Below the pieces are notes generated by a model. That model was not told where the DNA came from and searched no databases. It saw nothing but the letters and a program-made list of their open reading frames with translations. The translations under genes and the position numbers were made by a program. A DNA stretch of 64,000 nucleotides from Muricea muricata (taxonomy: Eukaryota > Cnidaria > Anthozoa > Malacalcyonacea > Plexauridae): contig OY979724.1 of assembly GCA_963855995.1 (NCBI GenBank), forward strand, positions 13,515,032 to 13,579,031. Reading direction: 5' to 3'. Shown here in pieces: positions 46,801 through 57,105 of this stretch. Within the stretch, counting starts at the first letter, position 1. The number at the start of each line of letters is the position of its first letter.

Positions 46801-49800
46801 AAGATCAACTTTAGATTAAGATTAAGACTGAGATTAAGATTAAGATCAACTTAAGATTAAGACTGAGATTAAGATTAAGATCAACTTAAGATTAAGATTA
46901 AGAGTGAGATTAAGATTAGGATAAACATGATTTCTTTCTCCCCATAGGAAGGAAGCAATGTTCAAGTCTTGCCTTCTCTCGTGATCTGTCCACCAACCCT
47001 GACAGGTCATTGGTGTTATGAAGTGGAGAAATTTGTCGCTAAAGAACATCTTAATCCCCTACATTACACCGGACCTCCCGGTGAAAGATATCGGTGAGAA
47101 AAACTATTGAAATGAAATTGTTCTGCTTTATGACTTCATCCTTCTACATGCTTCTGCTTCTACATTTGGACTTCATTAGTTTGCGTCATAATGCCGGTTC
47201 AAACGAGGATGAGAGTTGATGAGGGTTGGCAGTCATGATTTGTCATAGGGGACATTTTACTGCCGTGGCAATTGAAGTGTTTCTAAAATATTGCATCAAT
47301 TCATTTGCTCACTAGAACAAATTGATTTGACAGTTGGTGGAACTGTTTACAAACTTCACAAATCTGACCATCTCTGGTCACTTCCTGCTTCGTTGTGATT
47401 GGCCGCTTGTGCCAAAGCCAACGGTGATTGGAGCATTCAACAGGAAGTTGATCAATTATTTAGGAAATTGTAAAATTTTCAAATGTTTTATCAAATGAAT
47501 TCGTTCATGTTGGCAAATGAATTGATACAATATTTTAGGAACACTTCAATTGCCACGGCTGTAAGCTTCGCATTGAAAGAATAAGAAAAGAATGATTATG
47601 TTTTCACTTCTTTAAAACACATGATCAAAGAGTAGAGACTACAGTAGTGTACCTTTTGACATGATTGTGTTGGTAAAGATCATGTGACTGCCTACTCTCA
47701 TAAACTCTCGTCGTTAGATCTCAGGCCCAAATGCACTGAATTCTTATTTTCATTTCATGCCGAATAAAAACAAATTTTGATTTGTTTATTTTTAGGTTGA
47801 GACAAAAAGTCAAGAAACATAATCTTGTTGTTGCCTCGTACGATATTGTCAGGAATGATAGTGATTTCTTCAAGTAAGTACGACAGGAGTTTCAGGAATG
47901 AAGAAAAAAAACTTTTAGTCAGTAACTCGATTTTTCCCAGGTCTCTATCGTGGAACTATGTTGTTCTAGACGAAGGACATATTATAAAGAACGCTAAGAC
48001 TAAGGTAACGTGAATAATTGCAGTGTAAGGTCTGTTTCAGACGTCGAACTTTTCGTGTGCCGAATCTGATGCGAATGAACTAAACTTTTTGTTTTAGCTC
48101 ATTTAAATTAGGTTCGGCACATGAAACGTTTGACGTCTGAAACAGGCCTAAGTAAGTTAGAAGAAAGTCGTGTAATTTTGCACTTTATCCGTGCTCCAGT
48201 AATTACAAAATACACACGCCATCAAAACACATTAAAGAACAGGGAACGAAACGCGCCATCGCATACGACATTGTTATTCGTGCACGGTAAAGTGTAAAGT
48301 GCACGACAATAATCGTGTTTACTTTGCATCCTTTCTTGCAGCTGAAAAAGGTTCGACATTTATTTTCTATATGTTTTGTGTGTTAATTGTGCAGATGTCT
48401 AAAGTCATCAAAGAACTTCGAGCCAGCCATCGTTTAATTCTTTCTGGAACACCTATCCAGGTAAATTCAGTTACTTTCTTCATGTACCTTACTTTTATAT
48501 TGATCATCATCATGCAATATATGGTGGTTACACAAGCACATAGTTCTTATTTATGTATTTATTCGCTTTTCCAGTTTCAGTTAAATCGTACAATATACAC
48601 TATTCAATGTACAAAAAATATATATACAATATATACATACAATTACACATTAGTTACTAATTTACAACTGGCTGGGTTTCCGCAACAGCTCGTGCCAATT
48701 ACTGCGGTCTTTAAGATTTAGGACACAACTAGACACATACATACACGAGCACAATCAGCACATAGACATATACATTACAAACACATAAAAGTAATTAAAA
48801 ACAACATGTAATATGTTCAGTTAAATCGCGTGCCTGTTTGCATTTAAGCACACTGTCTTCCAGGTCCGAGAGTTATCAACATTATAATTGTTATTTAATG
48901 CTGTAGTGTAGTATTTGAAAAGTAAGCTTTTGAAGGAAGATAATGAATTAGTGTTAGATCCAGTGTAATGAATAATGAATAGAATAATTTATTAATAAAT
49001 AAATTAATAATTAATTAATCCATAATTAATAATGAATAGAATAATAATTAATAATAATGAATTAATAAATAAATTAATTAATAATTAATTAATTCATAAT
49101 TAATAATGAATAGAATAATAATTCAGGATAATGAATTAGTGTTTATACCTGGAAGGATGTAAACAGAATCCGGCGTTTCGAGCAAAAGTCCTTTGTCGGG
49201 ACGTTAGTAAGTCGGCTAGGAAGAGGCTTCGCCCGCAACATCGAATTCTGTGCATACTGTTTCTTGTATTTGATGATCCTATGGTTTTTTGTGTGTTTTT
49301 GACTGCACTTCCTACACTGGCAACGTAAGTTAGAGATAGTTGTTAACTTTTAGTTATGAGATTTATCGACCAGTCGTCATGTTATTGTGTTCTTCTTCAG
49401 AACAACGTATTGGAACTGTGGTCTCTATTTGACTTTCTCATGCCTGGTTTTCTGGGCAGCGAGAAGAAATTTCAAACGCAATATGGAAAACCGATCTTAA
49501 TGAGTCGAGACGCGAAGTCTTCATCGAAGGAACAAGAGGAAGGTAGGAGGGTGGTTGGGTGTTTTGTACTTCTTTTTCGACGTAGTTAGGACCGCTGAGT
49601 ACACGAGGGCTCAGGACAAGGAGGTCACTGGGTCGATTGTGCAAAAGGTGAATAGCACCATACACAGAATAGTGTATTCTCAAATGCCAGAGAAAGGCAT
49701 TAAAAGTAATGACACCCGGGATATTAAGCTCGCAAGGGATAAAAAGTGACTTCAACTCGAAATGCTGAACTTTAATATGAGTTTTACCAGTTACTGAACA

Positions 49801-52800
49801 TGTTTAGAAAGTTTGAAGAACCATTCTCCCGTGGATAGCGTTATCCGCCTTTCGTACAACCGATTCCAGTGTGTTCAGTTGTTTGTTGTAGTTAATAATA
49901 TGATGACAACTGTATTATTAGCTGTAATAGAAAGCGATTTAACCGTGACTGATTTAACCATGATATTTCTTCTTCTGGCAGGGGCGTTAGCAATGGAAGC
50001 ACTTCATCGTCAGGTTCTACCCTTTCTCTTAAGAAGAATGAAGGAGGATGTCTTGCAAGATTTACCACCGAAGATAATCCAAGATTATTACTGTGAATTA
50101 TCCCCCTTGCAGGTACGTCATTGTATCCTTGAAGGGTCACGCATGTAGTATCGGGTTTCGATATTTGTCCTGCATCTAAAGGGCTGGTGTGTCTTTGTCT
50201 CGGAATCATACACAGCTCCGGAAATTCAAGCCGGGGACAGTTGAAAAAGTTCGTCATCGACTGTAGGTCCTCTTGCAGGGACCAAACCTGCGTCTTTGCG
50301 ATTCCGTGGCAGTGCTCTGACCACTCAGCTGCTGAGTAAAGTATTGCACCTGCAAGCTCGACTCCTCTCGGAGGATCCATAGTTGATGATGAATTTGTCT
50401 CAACTGTTCCCGGGCTTCAATTTCGACATGTGTATCTTTTCTGCTCGAGATAAAAACACATTTACCTTTGAAAAAGTATTCCACGTCGGGCGAAGTGCCG
50501 CAAAATTTATCCTCTATCTTTATTCGTGTATATCTTCGTGAATTCAGCTTCAGCTCTACGAAGATTTCGCCAAGACGAAAGCGAAGCAGGACATGGAGAA
50601 CAGCTTGACAGAAGATGGCGAGAGAAAAGAGAAGAAGAAAGGACCACCGCATGTGTTTCAGGTTGGAAACTTCACGGCACGTCTGAGACCGTCACAACTC
50701 AGCTATCGCAGAGCTCGTGACTTGCAGATCAAATATTTGCCTCTTCCTTCGGCATTGGCGAATAATTGATTTGTGTCTGGTGGGAGCGTATATCCCAGCA
50801 AAGCAACATTATCTTTCTCATCTAGGCTCTTCAATACTTACGAAAAGTTTGCAACCATCCAGCCTTGGTACTTACGCCATCTCATCCGGAATATCAACGT
50901 ATGACGGCTCTGTTAAAACAACAATCAACATCTCTCCATGATATCAATAACGCCAGCAAGCTGGTCGCTTTGAAGTAAGTTGTGGATATTTTTTCTCTCG
51001 CTTAGTTTTTCAATTTATGATCCTTACTGGACCTCTAGGAAGAACAGTTTAGGACTGATAGAGGTATCCAGTATAAATAAAGTTAGTTTAGTTTAAGTTT
51101 CCATCTGTAGTAACACTGGGTCAATAAGCGACGATCCTTACTGGACCTCTAGGAAGAATAGTTTAGAACTGATTGAGCTATCCAGTATAAATAAAGATAG
51201 TTTAGTTTAGGTTTCCTCCTGTAGTAACACTGGGTCAATAAGAGATGATCTTTACTGGACCTCTAGGACGAACAGTTTAGAACTGATAGAGCTATCCAGT
51301 ATAAATAAAGTTAGTTTAGTTTAGTTTTCTTCCTGCAGTAACACTGGATTAATAAGAGATGATCCTTACTAGACCTCTAGGAAGAACAGTTTAGAACTAA
51401 TAGAGTAATCCACTATAAATAATGTTAGTTTAGTTTAGGTTTCCTCCTGTAGTAACACTGGATCAATAAGAGATGATCCTTACTAGAGCTATAGATCCAG
51501 TATCGATAAAGACAGTTAAATCTATGTCGTTATTTGTTCTCAGACAACTTCTTCAAGACTGTGGTGTTGGAGTACTTCAAACGTCAGACGGCGTCACCGA
51601 CCCAATAGTCTCTCAACATCGGGTGCTGTTATTCTGTCAGTTCAAGAGCATGCTGGATATTATTGAGAAAGACTTATTCAAGTATGGCACATTTTATAAT
51701 CTTCGTATTTTGTCGAAATTTATAAGCAAAGGCTCTTTGGAGACTGACACAATGTTACTTTCACATGGGGAAAAGCTTTCATATAGCGTATTTTTCATTT
51801 TATTGAGTCCTGGTTCTACCAGTCAAAAACGCGTAACTTGCAGCAAGTATGTTGCGGGCTTGTTACTTTGCAGTTATCAGGCCGATATCAGGATGCGTTC
51901 ACAAGCTTACTGCAAGTTGTATGAACAACTGGCAGCATGCCTGCAACTACATGTTACTTACAGTCTGATTGTTACAGACTTGATGAAGCCAACAGGCTTG
52001 ATCACAGAAATAATAGATATAGAATGCGTACTACTATCTTTTCTCAGTAAAAATTTTGTCTCCACAAAATGGTGGATTTATAAGGGCATTTTGGCTAGTC
52101 CCAGACTCTTACGCAGAGAATTTCGCGCGGTTGCGAGGAGTGTGATCATTGTGCGATTGTTTTTTTTGTCAAGCAAAGTTTACAGAAAGATAAAAATTCG
52201 TGACTTTACATGGAAAAATGGTTCATAAAAACTTTTAAACAAAGGAAAACAAATTTATGAGAAAAGATTAGTCCTGAGCAGATATGTATGTGACTGAGTA
52301 CGCATTCTATATCTAGTTTTTCTATGGGCTTCATGCGCAACTTGATGACAAACTTGCATCAAGCATGTAAAATCCACAACTTCCATCAAGCCTGTGGCGT
52401 CTCTTGGCTGTCCATCAACACCTTATACAATATCCACCTTGCTAACATTTTGGTAAGGATGATCGTGTTCGATATTTTTTAGAAACAACATGCCAACTGT
52501 CACGTATCTTCGTCTGGATGGCAGTACACCGGCTGGTCAGAGGCATTCTCTTGTGCAAAGGTATGTGTCTTCAGAAATAACAAACGTCTAGCAATCATGG
52601 TCAATTTTCTCGTTATAATTTACAAAGGGTAAACGTGTCCTAATTTCAAATGGAAGTCATGCACATGTCGAGTTTCAAGCCGGGAACAGTTGAGAAACAT
52701 CAGCTACAGGAATCCGACACTAAAGACATCCCACTCTAACGACATCGTCCGACAGGAATCGAACCTCCGCCTATCACAAATCGCTTTTAAAGATACTTTT

Positions 52801-54024
52801 CTAGTGGTGTCGATAAATTTCGTTCTTGTCTTAGTGAAATTGTAGCCTGTAAAGGGATAGTTGCTCTGTATTTCCTGTAACATTCTAGTTATCCATCATT
52901 TGTTCTTTACGTTCTGTGACTTTTTATTCTCTAAATTCTTTATCTCGCCTTTTTGCCTTCCTACCTTCCCGTTAGTTGCAAAGGCTATGGATGGTGAGTT
53001 GTGTAAGCACGATGTAAGCGAATAAAAAGTCATAACAAGAATATTACAGCAAGTAGAGAACTAGAATATTACGAACTAAATCTAAACGTCTCATTCCGTT
53101 TGTAGATTTAACGACGACCCATCAATAGATGTACTGCTGTTGACAACTCACGTTGGGGGCTTGGGGTTGAATCTGACCGGGGCTGATACGGTCATCTTCG
53201 TGGAACATGACTGGAACCCAATGAAAGACGCACAAGCGATGGACAGAGCTCATCGTATTGGACAGAAGAAAGTTGTCAATGTTTACAGACTGATAACGAG
53301 AGGGACTTTAGAGGAAAAAATTATGGGGTAATTTACTTGGAGTAAAAGTTTAGTTTAGGTTTCCTTCTGTAGTAACACTGGATCAATAAGAGATGATCCT
53401 TACTGGACCTCTAGGAAGAACAGTTTAGAACTGATAGAGCTATCCAGTATAAATAAAGTTATTTTAGTTTAGGTTTACTCCTGTTCTATAACACTGACTA
53501 GATCAATAAGAGATGATCCATACTGGACCTCTAGGAAGAATTTAGAACTGATAGAGCTATCCTGTGTAAGTAAAGTTATTTTAGTTTAGGTTTTCTCCTG
53601 TTGTAACACTGGATCAATAAGAGATGATCCTTACTGGACCTCTAGGAAGAACAGTTTAGAACTGATAGAGCTATCCAGCATAAATAAAGTTAGTTTAGTT
53701 CAGGTTTAGTCAATAAGAGATGATCTCAAACGAGTAGTCGTAACAAAAAACATTCTTTCCTATAGGCTACAGAAATTCAAATTAAACATTGCTAATACAG
53801 TGATCACACAAGAAAACTCCAGTTTCGCAGCGATGGACACATCTCAGGTGCTCGACTTGTTTACAGTCGAGAATAAAAAAGAGAAAAAGACAGCGGCTAA
53901 TAAGCCAACTTCAAACAAAGCATCAATGTCGGAGGTTTTAGAGAACTTGGGCGAACTATGGGAGCAGGAGCAATATGAACAAGAATATGATTTGAATAGT
54001 TTTATGGATAAACTTGCATCATAA
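34803..54024 (+). CDS. BTAF1: BTAF1 (TAF172/Mot1), TBP-removing Swi2/Snf2 ATPase, 42 coding exons
   Basis: BTAF1/Mot1 is a nuclear ATPase that binds TBP through N-terminal HEAT repeats and uses ATP to strip it from DNA, redistributing TBP between promoters. Splicing the 42 exons gives 5520 nt in one frame, 1839 residues; human BTAF1 has 1849. Residues 1 to about 1215 form the HEAT region with recognisable conserved blocks ([18 protein letters not shown]-like [29 protein letters not shown]). The Snf2 ATPase follows: Walker A DMGLGKT at about 1286, DEGH at about 1396, [17 protein letters not shown], then the helicase C-terminal lobe with [14 protein letters not shown] and [11 protein letters not shown] at about 1685-1740. 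The protein ends in a conserved acidic tail ([19 protein letters not shown]). No stop or frameshift is seen. It converges on TK1. Confidence 0.96.
35210..35554. mobile_element. MITE in BTAF1 intron 2, carrying a nested hAT-type MITE
   Basis: CAATGGGTCATTCCAAAAAG at the left pairs with CTTTTTTGGAACAACCCATTG at the right. A related block occurs at about 55755-55915 in a TK1 intron. The hAT-type element 35239-35392 lies inside it. Confidence 0.65.
35239..35392. mobile_element. hAT-type MITE with 8-bp target duplication
   Basis: About 154 bp with GTAGCGTAGCCAGCCCGA-like inverted ends. TCCATAAC flanks it on both sides (35231-35238 and 35393-35400). An 8-bp duplication and CAGTAGCG-type ends fit the hAT superfamily. 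Relatives: 44160-44311 and 62661-62812. Confidence 0.8.
36448..36690 (+). pseudogene. 3' end of a CR1/L2-like LINE in BTAF1 intron 4
   Basis: Positions 36448-36552 translate to [19 protein letters not shown] and a further 15 residues to a stop, matching the typical APRLWN-LP C-terminus of CR1/L2-type reverse transcriptases. It is followed by a short untranslated tail ending in a TATTATTATT microsatellite near 36690. 5'-truncated. Confidence 0.7.
36985..37195 (-). repeat. ~114-bp repeat family, inverted copies in BTAF1 intron 5
   Basis: About two degenerate units, in reverse complement to the arrays at 44730-45067, 51018-51500 and 53350-53735. Shared words include GTTACTACAGGAGGAAACC and CTTATTGATCC. 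Confidence 0.75.
38549..38655 (+). repeat. ~23-bp tandem repeat in BTAF1 intron 9
   Basis: About 4.5 units of GTCAATGTCTTCACTAGAGT plus 3 nt, with few substitutions, ending at the branch region before exon 10. Confidence 0.85.
39160..39540 (+). other. G-rich, purine-skewed intron 11 of BTAF1
   Basis: The coding strand of this intron is strongly purine-biased, with many runs of 3-6 G (for example GAGGGGGGATTGGGGAGG). No repeat unit or coding is evident. G-rich non-template strands can favour R-loops or G-quadruplexes. Confidence 0.6.
40776..40848 (+). tRNA. tRNA-Ala(AGC)-like sequence in BTAF1 intron 14
   Basis: The 73-nt cloverleaf has a 7-bp acceptor stem (GACCGCG with CGTGGTC), D arm TAGCTCGGTTGGCAGAGC, anticodon arm TTGAG-CTAGCAT-TTCAA giving AGC, and T arm GTAGG-TTCGATT-CCCAC with one A-C mismatch. 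A box and B box (GGTTCGATTCC) are intact. The acceptor stem lacks the G3:U70 pair that marks alanine tRNAs and the T stem has a mismatch, so this may be a tRNA pseudogene or SINE head. No poly-A or SINE body follows. Confidence 0.55.
41462..41822. promoter_or_regulatory. Cluster of ATGACGTCAT (CRE/ATF-type) palindromes in BTAF1 intron 16
   Basis: Perfect ATGACGTCAT lies at 41523-41532, 41546-41555 and 41621-41630, with near-matches ATGATGTCAT (41591-41600) and GATGACATCA (about 41557). ATGACGTCAT is the classical CREB/ATF site. The whole intron is built of ATGAT/GTCAT words, so it may also be only a decayed short tandem repeat. Confidence 0.4.
42650..42765. mobile_element. Small foldback repeat in BTAF1 intron 20
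   Basis: CCTCGTCCCCGGCGCTTTGATG pairs with the inverted CATCGAAGTGCCGGGGAAGAGG about 90 bp away. A related pair occurs at about 58513-58640. Confidence 0.6.
42821..43308 (+). repeat. 75-bp tandem repeat array in BTAF1 intron 20
   Basis: Six full units plus a partial one, each starting ATRTCATC (at 42821, 42896, 42971, 43046, 43121, 43196 and 43271). The period is exactly 75 bp, a multiple of 3, so one frame stays open through the array and reads as a 25-residue repeat. It lies wholly inside an intron between exons with matching phases, so it is not taken as coding. Confidence 0.9.
44160..44311. mobile_element. hAT-type MITE with perfect 8-bp target duplication, BTAF1 intron 22
   Basis: A 152-bp element starts CAGTAGCGAAGCCAGCCCGA and ends with the inverted GGCTGGCTGCGCTACTG. 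ATTGCATT flanks both ends (44152-44159 and 44312-44319). This is diagnostic of hAT-type transposition. Confidence 0.88.
44730..45067 (+). repeat. ~114-bp tandem repeats in BTAF1 intron 24
   Basis: About three units, each with TTTCCTCCTGTAGTAACACTGG, GATCAATAAGAGATGATCC, TCTAGGAAGAACAG and CCAGTATAAATAAAGTTAG. Units start 113-115 bp apart. Confidence 0.9.
46790..46922 (+). repeat. AGATTAAG-based tandem repeat in BTAF1 intron 30
   Basis: Built from GAGATTAAGATTAAGATC and AACTTAAGATTAAGACT words with a higher-order period of about 35 bp. Confidence 0.8.
47263..47562. mobile_element. ~300-bp MITE in BTAF1 intron 31
   Basis: GCCGTGGCAATTGAAGTGTT at the left pairs with AACACTTCAATTGCCACGGC at the right, and the pairing extends through AATATTG and TCAATTCATTTGC. 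No ORF. Confidence 0.8.
48027..48151. mobile_element. ~125-bp foldback MITE in BTAF1 intron 33
   Basis: AGGTCTGTTTCAGACGTCGAAC pairs with the inverted end TTTGACGTCTGAAACAGGCCT, with GTGCCGAA also mirrored. It is flanked by TAA-like ends. Confidence 0.75.
48970..49130. repeat. AT-only low-complexity tract in BTAF1 intron 34
   Basis: Repeats of AATAATTAATTAATAA and GAATAGAATAAT words; no other content. Confidence 0.85.
50165..50340 (-). mobile_element. tRNA-derived SINE fragment in BTAF1 intron 36
   Basis: On the minus strand an A-box-like GAGTGGTCAGAGC and a B-box-like CAGGTTTGGTCCCTG are spaced as in a tRNA, followed by a body containing CTGTCCCCGGCTTGAATTTCC. The body is shared with 52655-52790. 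Confidence 0.6.
51018..51500 (+). repeat. ~114-bp tandem repeats in BTAF1 intron 38
   Basis: About four to five units of the family at 44730-45067. The array ends just before exon 39 (51544). Confidence 0.9.
52655..52790 (-). mobile_element. tRNA-derived SINE fragment in BTAF1 intron 40
   Basis: The minus strand has a perfect B box, GGAGGTTCGATTCCTG, and then the same body as 50165-50340 (AACTGTTCCCGGCTTGAAAC). The A-box half is degraded. Confidence 0.6.
53350..53735 (+). repeat. ~114-bp tandem repeats in BTAF1 intron 41
   Basis: About three and a half units of the same family, with small deletions in the second unit. Confidence 0.9.
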
Positions 54025-54798
54025 AACACATTTGTGTGTGGAGGTATGAGATCAGGGATACACCAGTTGATGTGGGACAGAACTTGGTAGCCAGAGACAC
54101 TAGCTCAATAACTGGTTGAATATTTCACAAGGGGAATGACTGGTTTAAGGCACTGTCTTTACAACGGTAAACACTAGATTTCGCATGTTAATACAATGGT
54201 GTCATTTTAAGTTATTGATTGTTAATTTGCAAAAGCCAACCATAGACAATCAAAGGAATTTGATGATGGTCCAACATAATCAGAGGCCAACAAAGTTTTT
54301 AGCCTTAAAAAATCCGGAAAAAAATCCATAGAGTCACACATTTCAAGGTTTAGCTCAGTTTTTAGTCTAGCTCTCTGTGCCGAAACTCTGTTATCATCAA
54401 GAGAGCAGTTATTTCGATACCTTTGAAGTGAAACCCATCCTAAGTATTGTGTGTTTCTAATGAAATAGATCATTTACAAGGTTAACCTGATTTTCCAAGG
54501 TTATCTCATCCAGGAGTATTTCAACATTCATCATAAGCATTTTCCATTCTTTGATTTTTCAGCAAATCAAAATGAATTGTATGTTTAAACAGTGGTTTAT
54601 TTTAATTGAACCATTACAAATTACGAGGTTAAAAAGTTTCCTATTTCACAGAGCATTTTAATAAATTAGACAAATAAGAGAAAACCTGGTCAAGGCTAGT
54701 CAACTAGGTCGGTTGGTTTCCAAATTACGCTTCAATTACAAACATATAACAAACTATATTACAGTGTTAAATCACAATTATCTTTAATGTCAATTGTG
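54025..54798. other. Shared 3' region of convergent BTAF1 and TK1
   Basis: The stop codons face each other across 774 bp. The first clear AATAAA downstream of BTAF1 on the plus strand is at 54660-54665; TK1 has one on the minus strand at 54597-54602. If both are used, the two 3' untranslated regions overlap by about 60 bp or more. No other gene is seen. Confidence 0.45.
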
Positions 54799-56816
54799 TT
54801 ATCTGTATGAACTCAGGATGCCATTGGCATTCAATAGGGGAGCATCGTTAATTCTCTTAACAATCTCATTATTGTTCGGCAAATTGTAACATTCCCGACA
54901 CACTGACCAGTAACGTTCAGCACCTCCAATAATTTCAACCTGTTAAAATTATAGAAGCAAATAAAATTATGTTAAATAATTGTGATTTAAATTCTGATCC
55001 AAAACCTCCACCTGTACATAAAACTGTGCATTACAGTATTGAGATATTTGACATGTCAAAACATGTTGTGTAAATTTAAAGTTATCTTATGAAAATAAAT
55101 GCCTCTAAGGAATGTTTGTACCACCTTTGTCTCACTTCCCAATCTCATTGTAAATGCTGCATCTTTAAAACAGTTCATACAAACAGCATTCAGTTTGACA
55201 ACATTCTCTGCCAGGGGAATTAGTGACAACACATTCCCAAATGCCTGTGAAAAAGTTAGTGATCAATAGAAAGTTGTATTGTATTGTATTACAATTGTAA
55301 ACTGTTTTCTTCAAAGGTGTGTTGTTACATCAAGGTATGTAATATCTGAGAAAATCTGGTATTTAGTAAAGCTTAAGTGTAGCCATAGCATAGAAATGGC
55401 CAGTTAGCACTGTGTCAGCAACACTAATTACCTGGCGCTGAAATGTTCCATCTAATGCCGCAACGATAATTGTTTTGCCTTTGTTGGCGAGTTCTTCACA
55501 AAATTCAACAATATCTGAAAACTATAGGCATAAAGAAATTGTCGTATACCCTTTCTTAAATGAAGGTAATATCAACTTGAATGAACATTGAAGCTTACAA
55601 ATTGCCCTTCATCAATTCCAATTATGCTATAATTCATAGCTTTGTTAACAATACTTGAGAGTTTATGACATGGCATTGCTGCCATTCTTTGTCTGAAAAA
55701 GAAATTGGTATAACAAGATAAAGTATCAATTGAATGCACTTGATCAAGATGTGGTATTCTCCATTCCAAAAAAAGATCGATAATCTAGCCATGGAGGAAA
55801 TTTCCACTGTCTGGAGTTGGGGGATGGGGATCGTCTGGAGAAGGGGGTATTGTTAATTTCCTCCGTGGGAGGATGGATCTTTTCCGGAAGAACCCAATTT
55901 GGAGGGTCATAATCTAGGTGATGTAGTTCTGGTATTTCAATTGTACAATTCTTGTACGAATGCAATCACCAGTTGCTGGCAACATTTAGAAGTGGTGGCA
56001 ATCAGGTGGGCGGGTCAGGGAAGCACCAGACCCAAATTCACCATAGCACACTTACTGGTCATGTGTCGAGACCCTGTCCTCATCATAGCGAACATCTTTG
56101 TCGTATTTTATCAACAAACAAGAATGGTTAGCAATTTGATATCTTTTTACACGCCTCACCAACTCAGTTCTAGAAGCAAGTGGGTTGACAAAGTATTTTA
56201 TGGGAACAGTTGCCACTGGAACATCCTAACGAAATCTTGTTTTCAAATGAATAATTAATGTTAAATGAATGATTAATATTAAATGAATAATTGATGTTTA
56301 AATGAATAATTAATGTTCAAATGAATAATTAATGTTCAAATGAATAATTAATGTTCAAATGAATAATTCAGATTTGATGCGGTCGTCTGATAGCGTGACT
56401 AGATCTTTTATATTTCCCCTTCTAAATGACCTGTGTGTATGCCTTAGATGTAAACTGCATAACACAGAAAATAAAGCTAATAAAGCAATTTAATTGTTGT
56501 CTTGTTGACTAAATTTGGCACATCCGAACCGAATATATTCGCCCTTATATTTCAAACTTCAAATATGTCTTGTACAATACTTACGTTTTTCCAGAAAACA
56601 TGGGGCCAAATATGACCTAAATGCAACAAAAACGTTCAGCAAATTTATAAACGTTGTTTACATCGATTCTAAACGAATGAATGAAATGTACAACATAAAA
56701 TATGGCGCGAAATTGCACGATGAAATTCTAATGTAAATATTGCATCAGCAAACCTGTATCTGTCCTTTGCATTGCGAAGCATGATGAAGGAGACCTGGTA
56801 CGGTTACACAAGCCAT
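54799..56816 (-). CDS. TK1: Thymidine kinase 1 (cytosolic), 7 exons, complete
   Basis: Phosphorylates thymidine to dTMP in the cytosolic salvage pathway. Exons on the minus strand in order: 56816-56754, 56616-56585, 56169-56056, 55692-55599, 55521-55432, 55244-55125, 54939-54799. They sum to 654 nt, 217 residues, with all phases matching. P-loop GPMFSGKT is at residues 25-32; the Asp-Glu-Gly-Gln motif DEGQF at 97-101 puts the catalytic glutamate at 98, as in human TK1; the lasso and zinc site have C153, C156, C185 and C188 (VCMNC, VCREC), the same numbering as human. The start ATG at 56816 precedes a conserved GQIQ. The protein is 17 residues shorter than human TK1, and its C-terminus shows no KEN degradation box. 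It shares a 5' region with PDPK1. Confidence 0.96.
55755..55915. repeat. Dispersed repeat in TK1 intron 3
   Basis: Shares GGGGGTATTGTTAATTTCCT and a TGGATCTTTT..GGAA..AACCCA end with the MITE at 35210-35554; the left end has an inverted TTCCAAAAAAAGATC. Confidence 0.6.
56246..56372 (+). repeat. ~19-bp tandem repeat in TK1 intron 2
   Basis: Six to seven units of AAATGAATAATTAATGTTC, varying in the last bases. AT-rich and without coding meaning. Confidence 0.9.
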
Positions 56817-57105
56817 TTCAAGGAAAATTTGAGTAAAAAATCGTCGTTTTTTTGGACAAATAATGCTTGTGTGATTTAGAAACAAATTTTCGAATTTAGC
56901 GCGAGAATGGTGTGTGAGTTTCCACTTGTGTGAACTTCAGTGTTTTTCCAAAATTTCCTTCGACCTTGACCTTCCAGCGGAAGTCGTATGGCAGGCTCGC
57001 AATGATGGTTGCCAAAAGAGAAATCAAAATTATAAAATAGTTTTGGCTTTTTCCTGTTGGTTTTGGGCGCTTTGGATCATGGACAAAACCTGACCGTATT
57101 TCACG
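56817..57105. promoter_or_regulatory. Shared TK1/PDPK1 bidirectional promoter region
   Basis: Only 289 bp separate the divergent start codons. Visible motifs are an E2F-like TTTAGCGC (56895-56902, one base from consensus), an ETS-type CGGAAGT (56978-56984) and a GC-rich TTTTGGGCGC (57061-57070). E2F control is well known for animal TK1, so the first motif is a reasonable candidate for S-phase control. No TATA box stands out. Confidence 0.5.

Larger units (their letters stand above)
46186..54024 (+). other. BTAF1: BTAF1 exon map, exons 28-42 (Snf2 ATPase region)
   Basis: Coding exons: 46186-46335, 46424-46484, 46687-46763, 46948-47093, 47796-47873, 47941-48004, 48395-48460, 49401-49542, 49982-50112, 50548-50661, 50826-50974, 51544-51681, 52483-52560, 53106-53327, 53766-54024 (TAA at 54022-54024). 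Phases fit throughout. Walker A is split between exons 29 and 30, with the aspartate codon shared across the intron. The DEGH box lies in exon 33, SGTPIQ in exon 34, and the arginine-finger-containing AHRIGQ box in exon 41. Confidence 0.92.

Noticed and set aside
49892-50380. 162-codon minus-strand frame
   Set aside because: Antisense shadow of BTAF1 exon 36 plus a SINE fragment.
51473-52228. 251-codon plus-strand frame
   Set aside because: Only 51544-51681 is real BTAF1 exon 39; the rest reads through the GTATGG donor into intron sequence.
57079-57093. ATG at 57079 as the PDPK1 start
   Set aside because: It meets a TGA after four codons; the ATG at 57106 stays open to a donor in the right phase.
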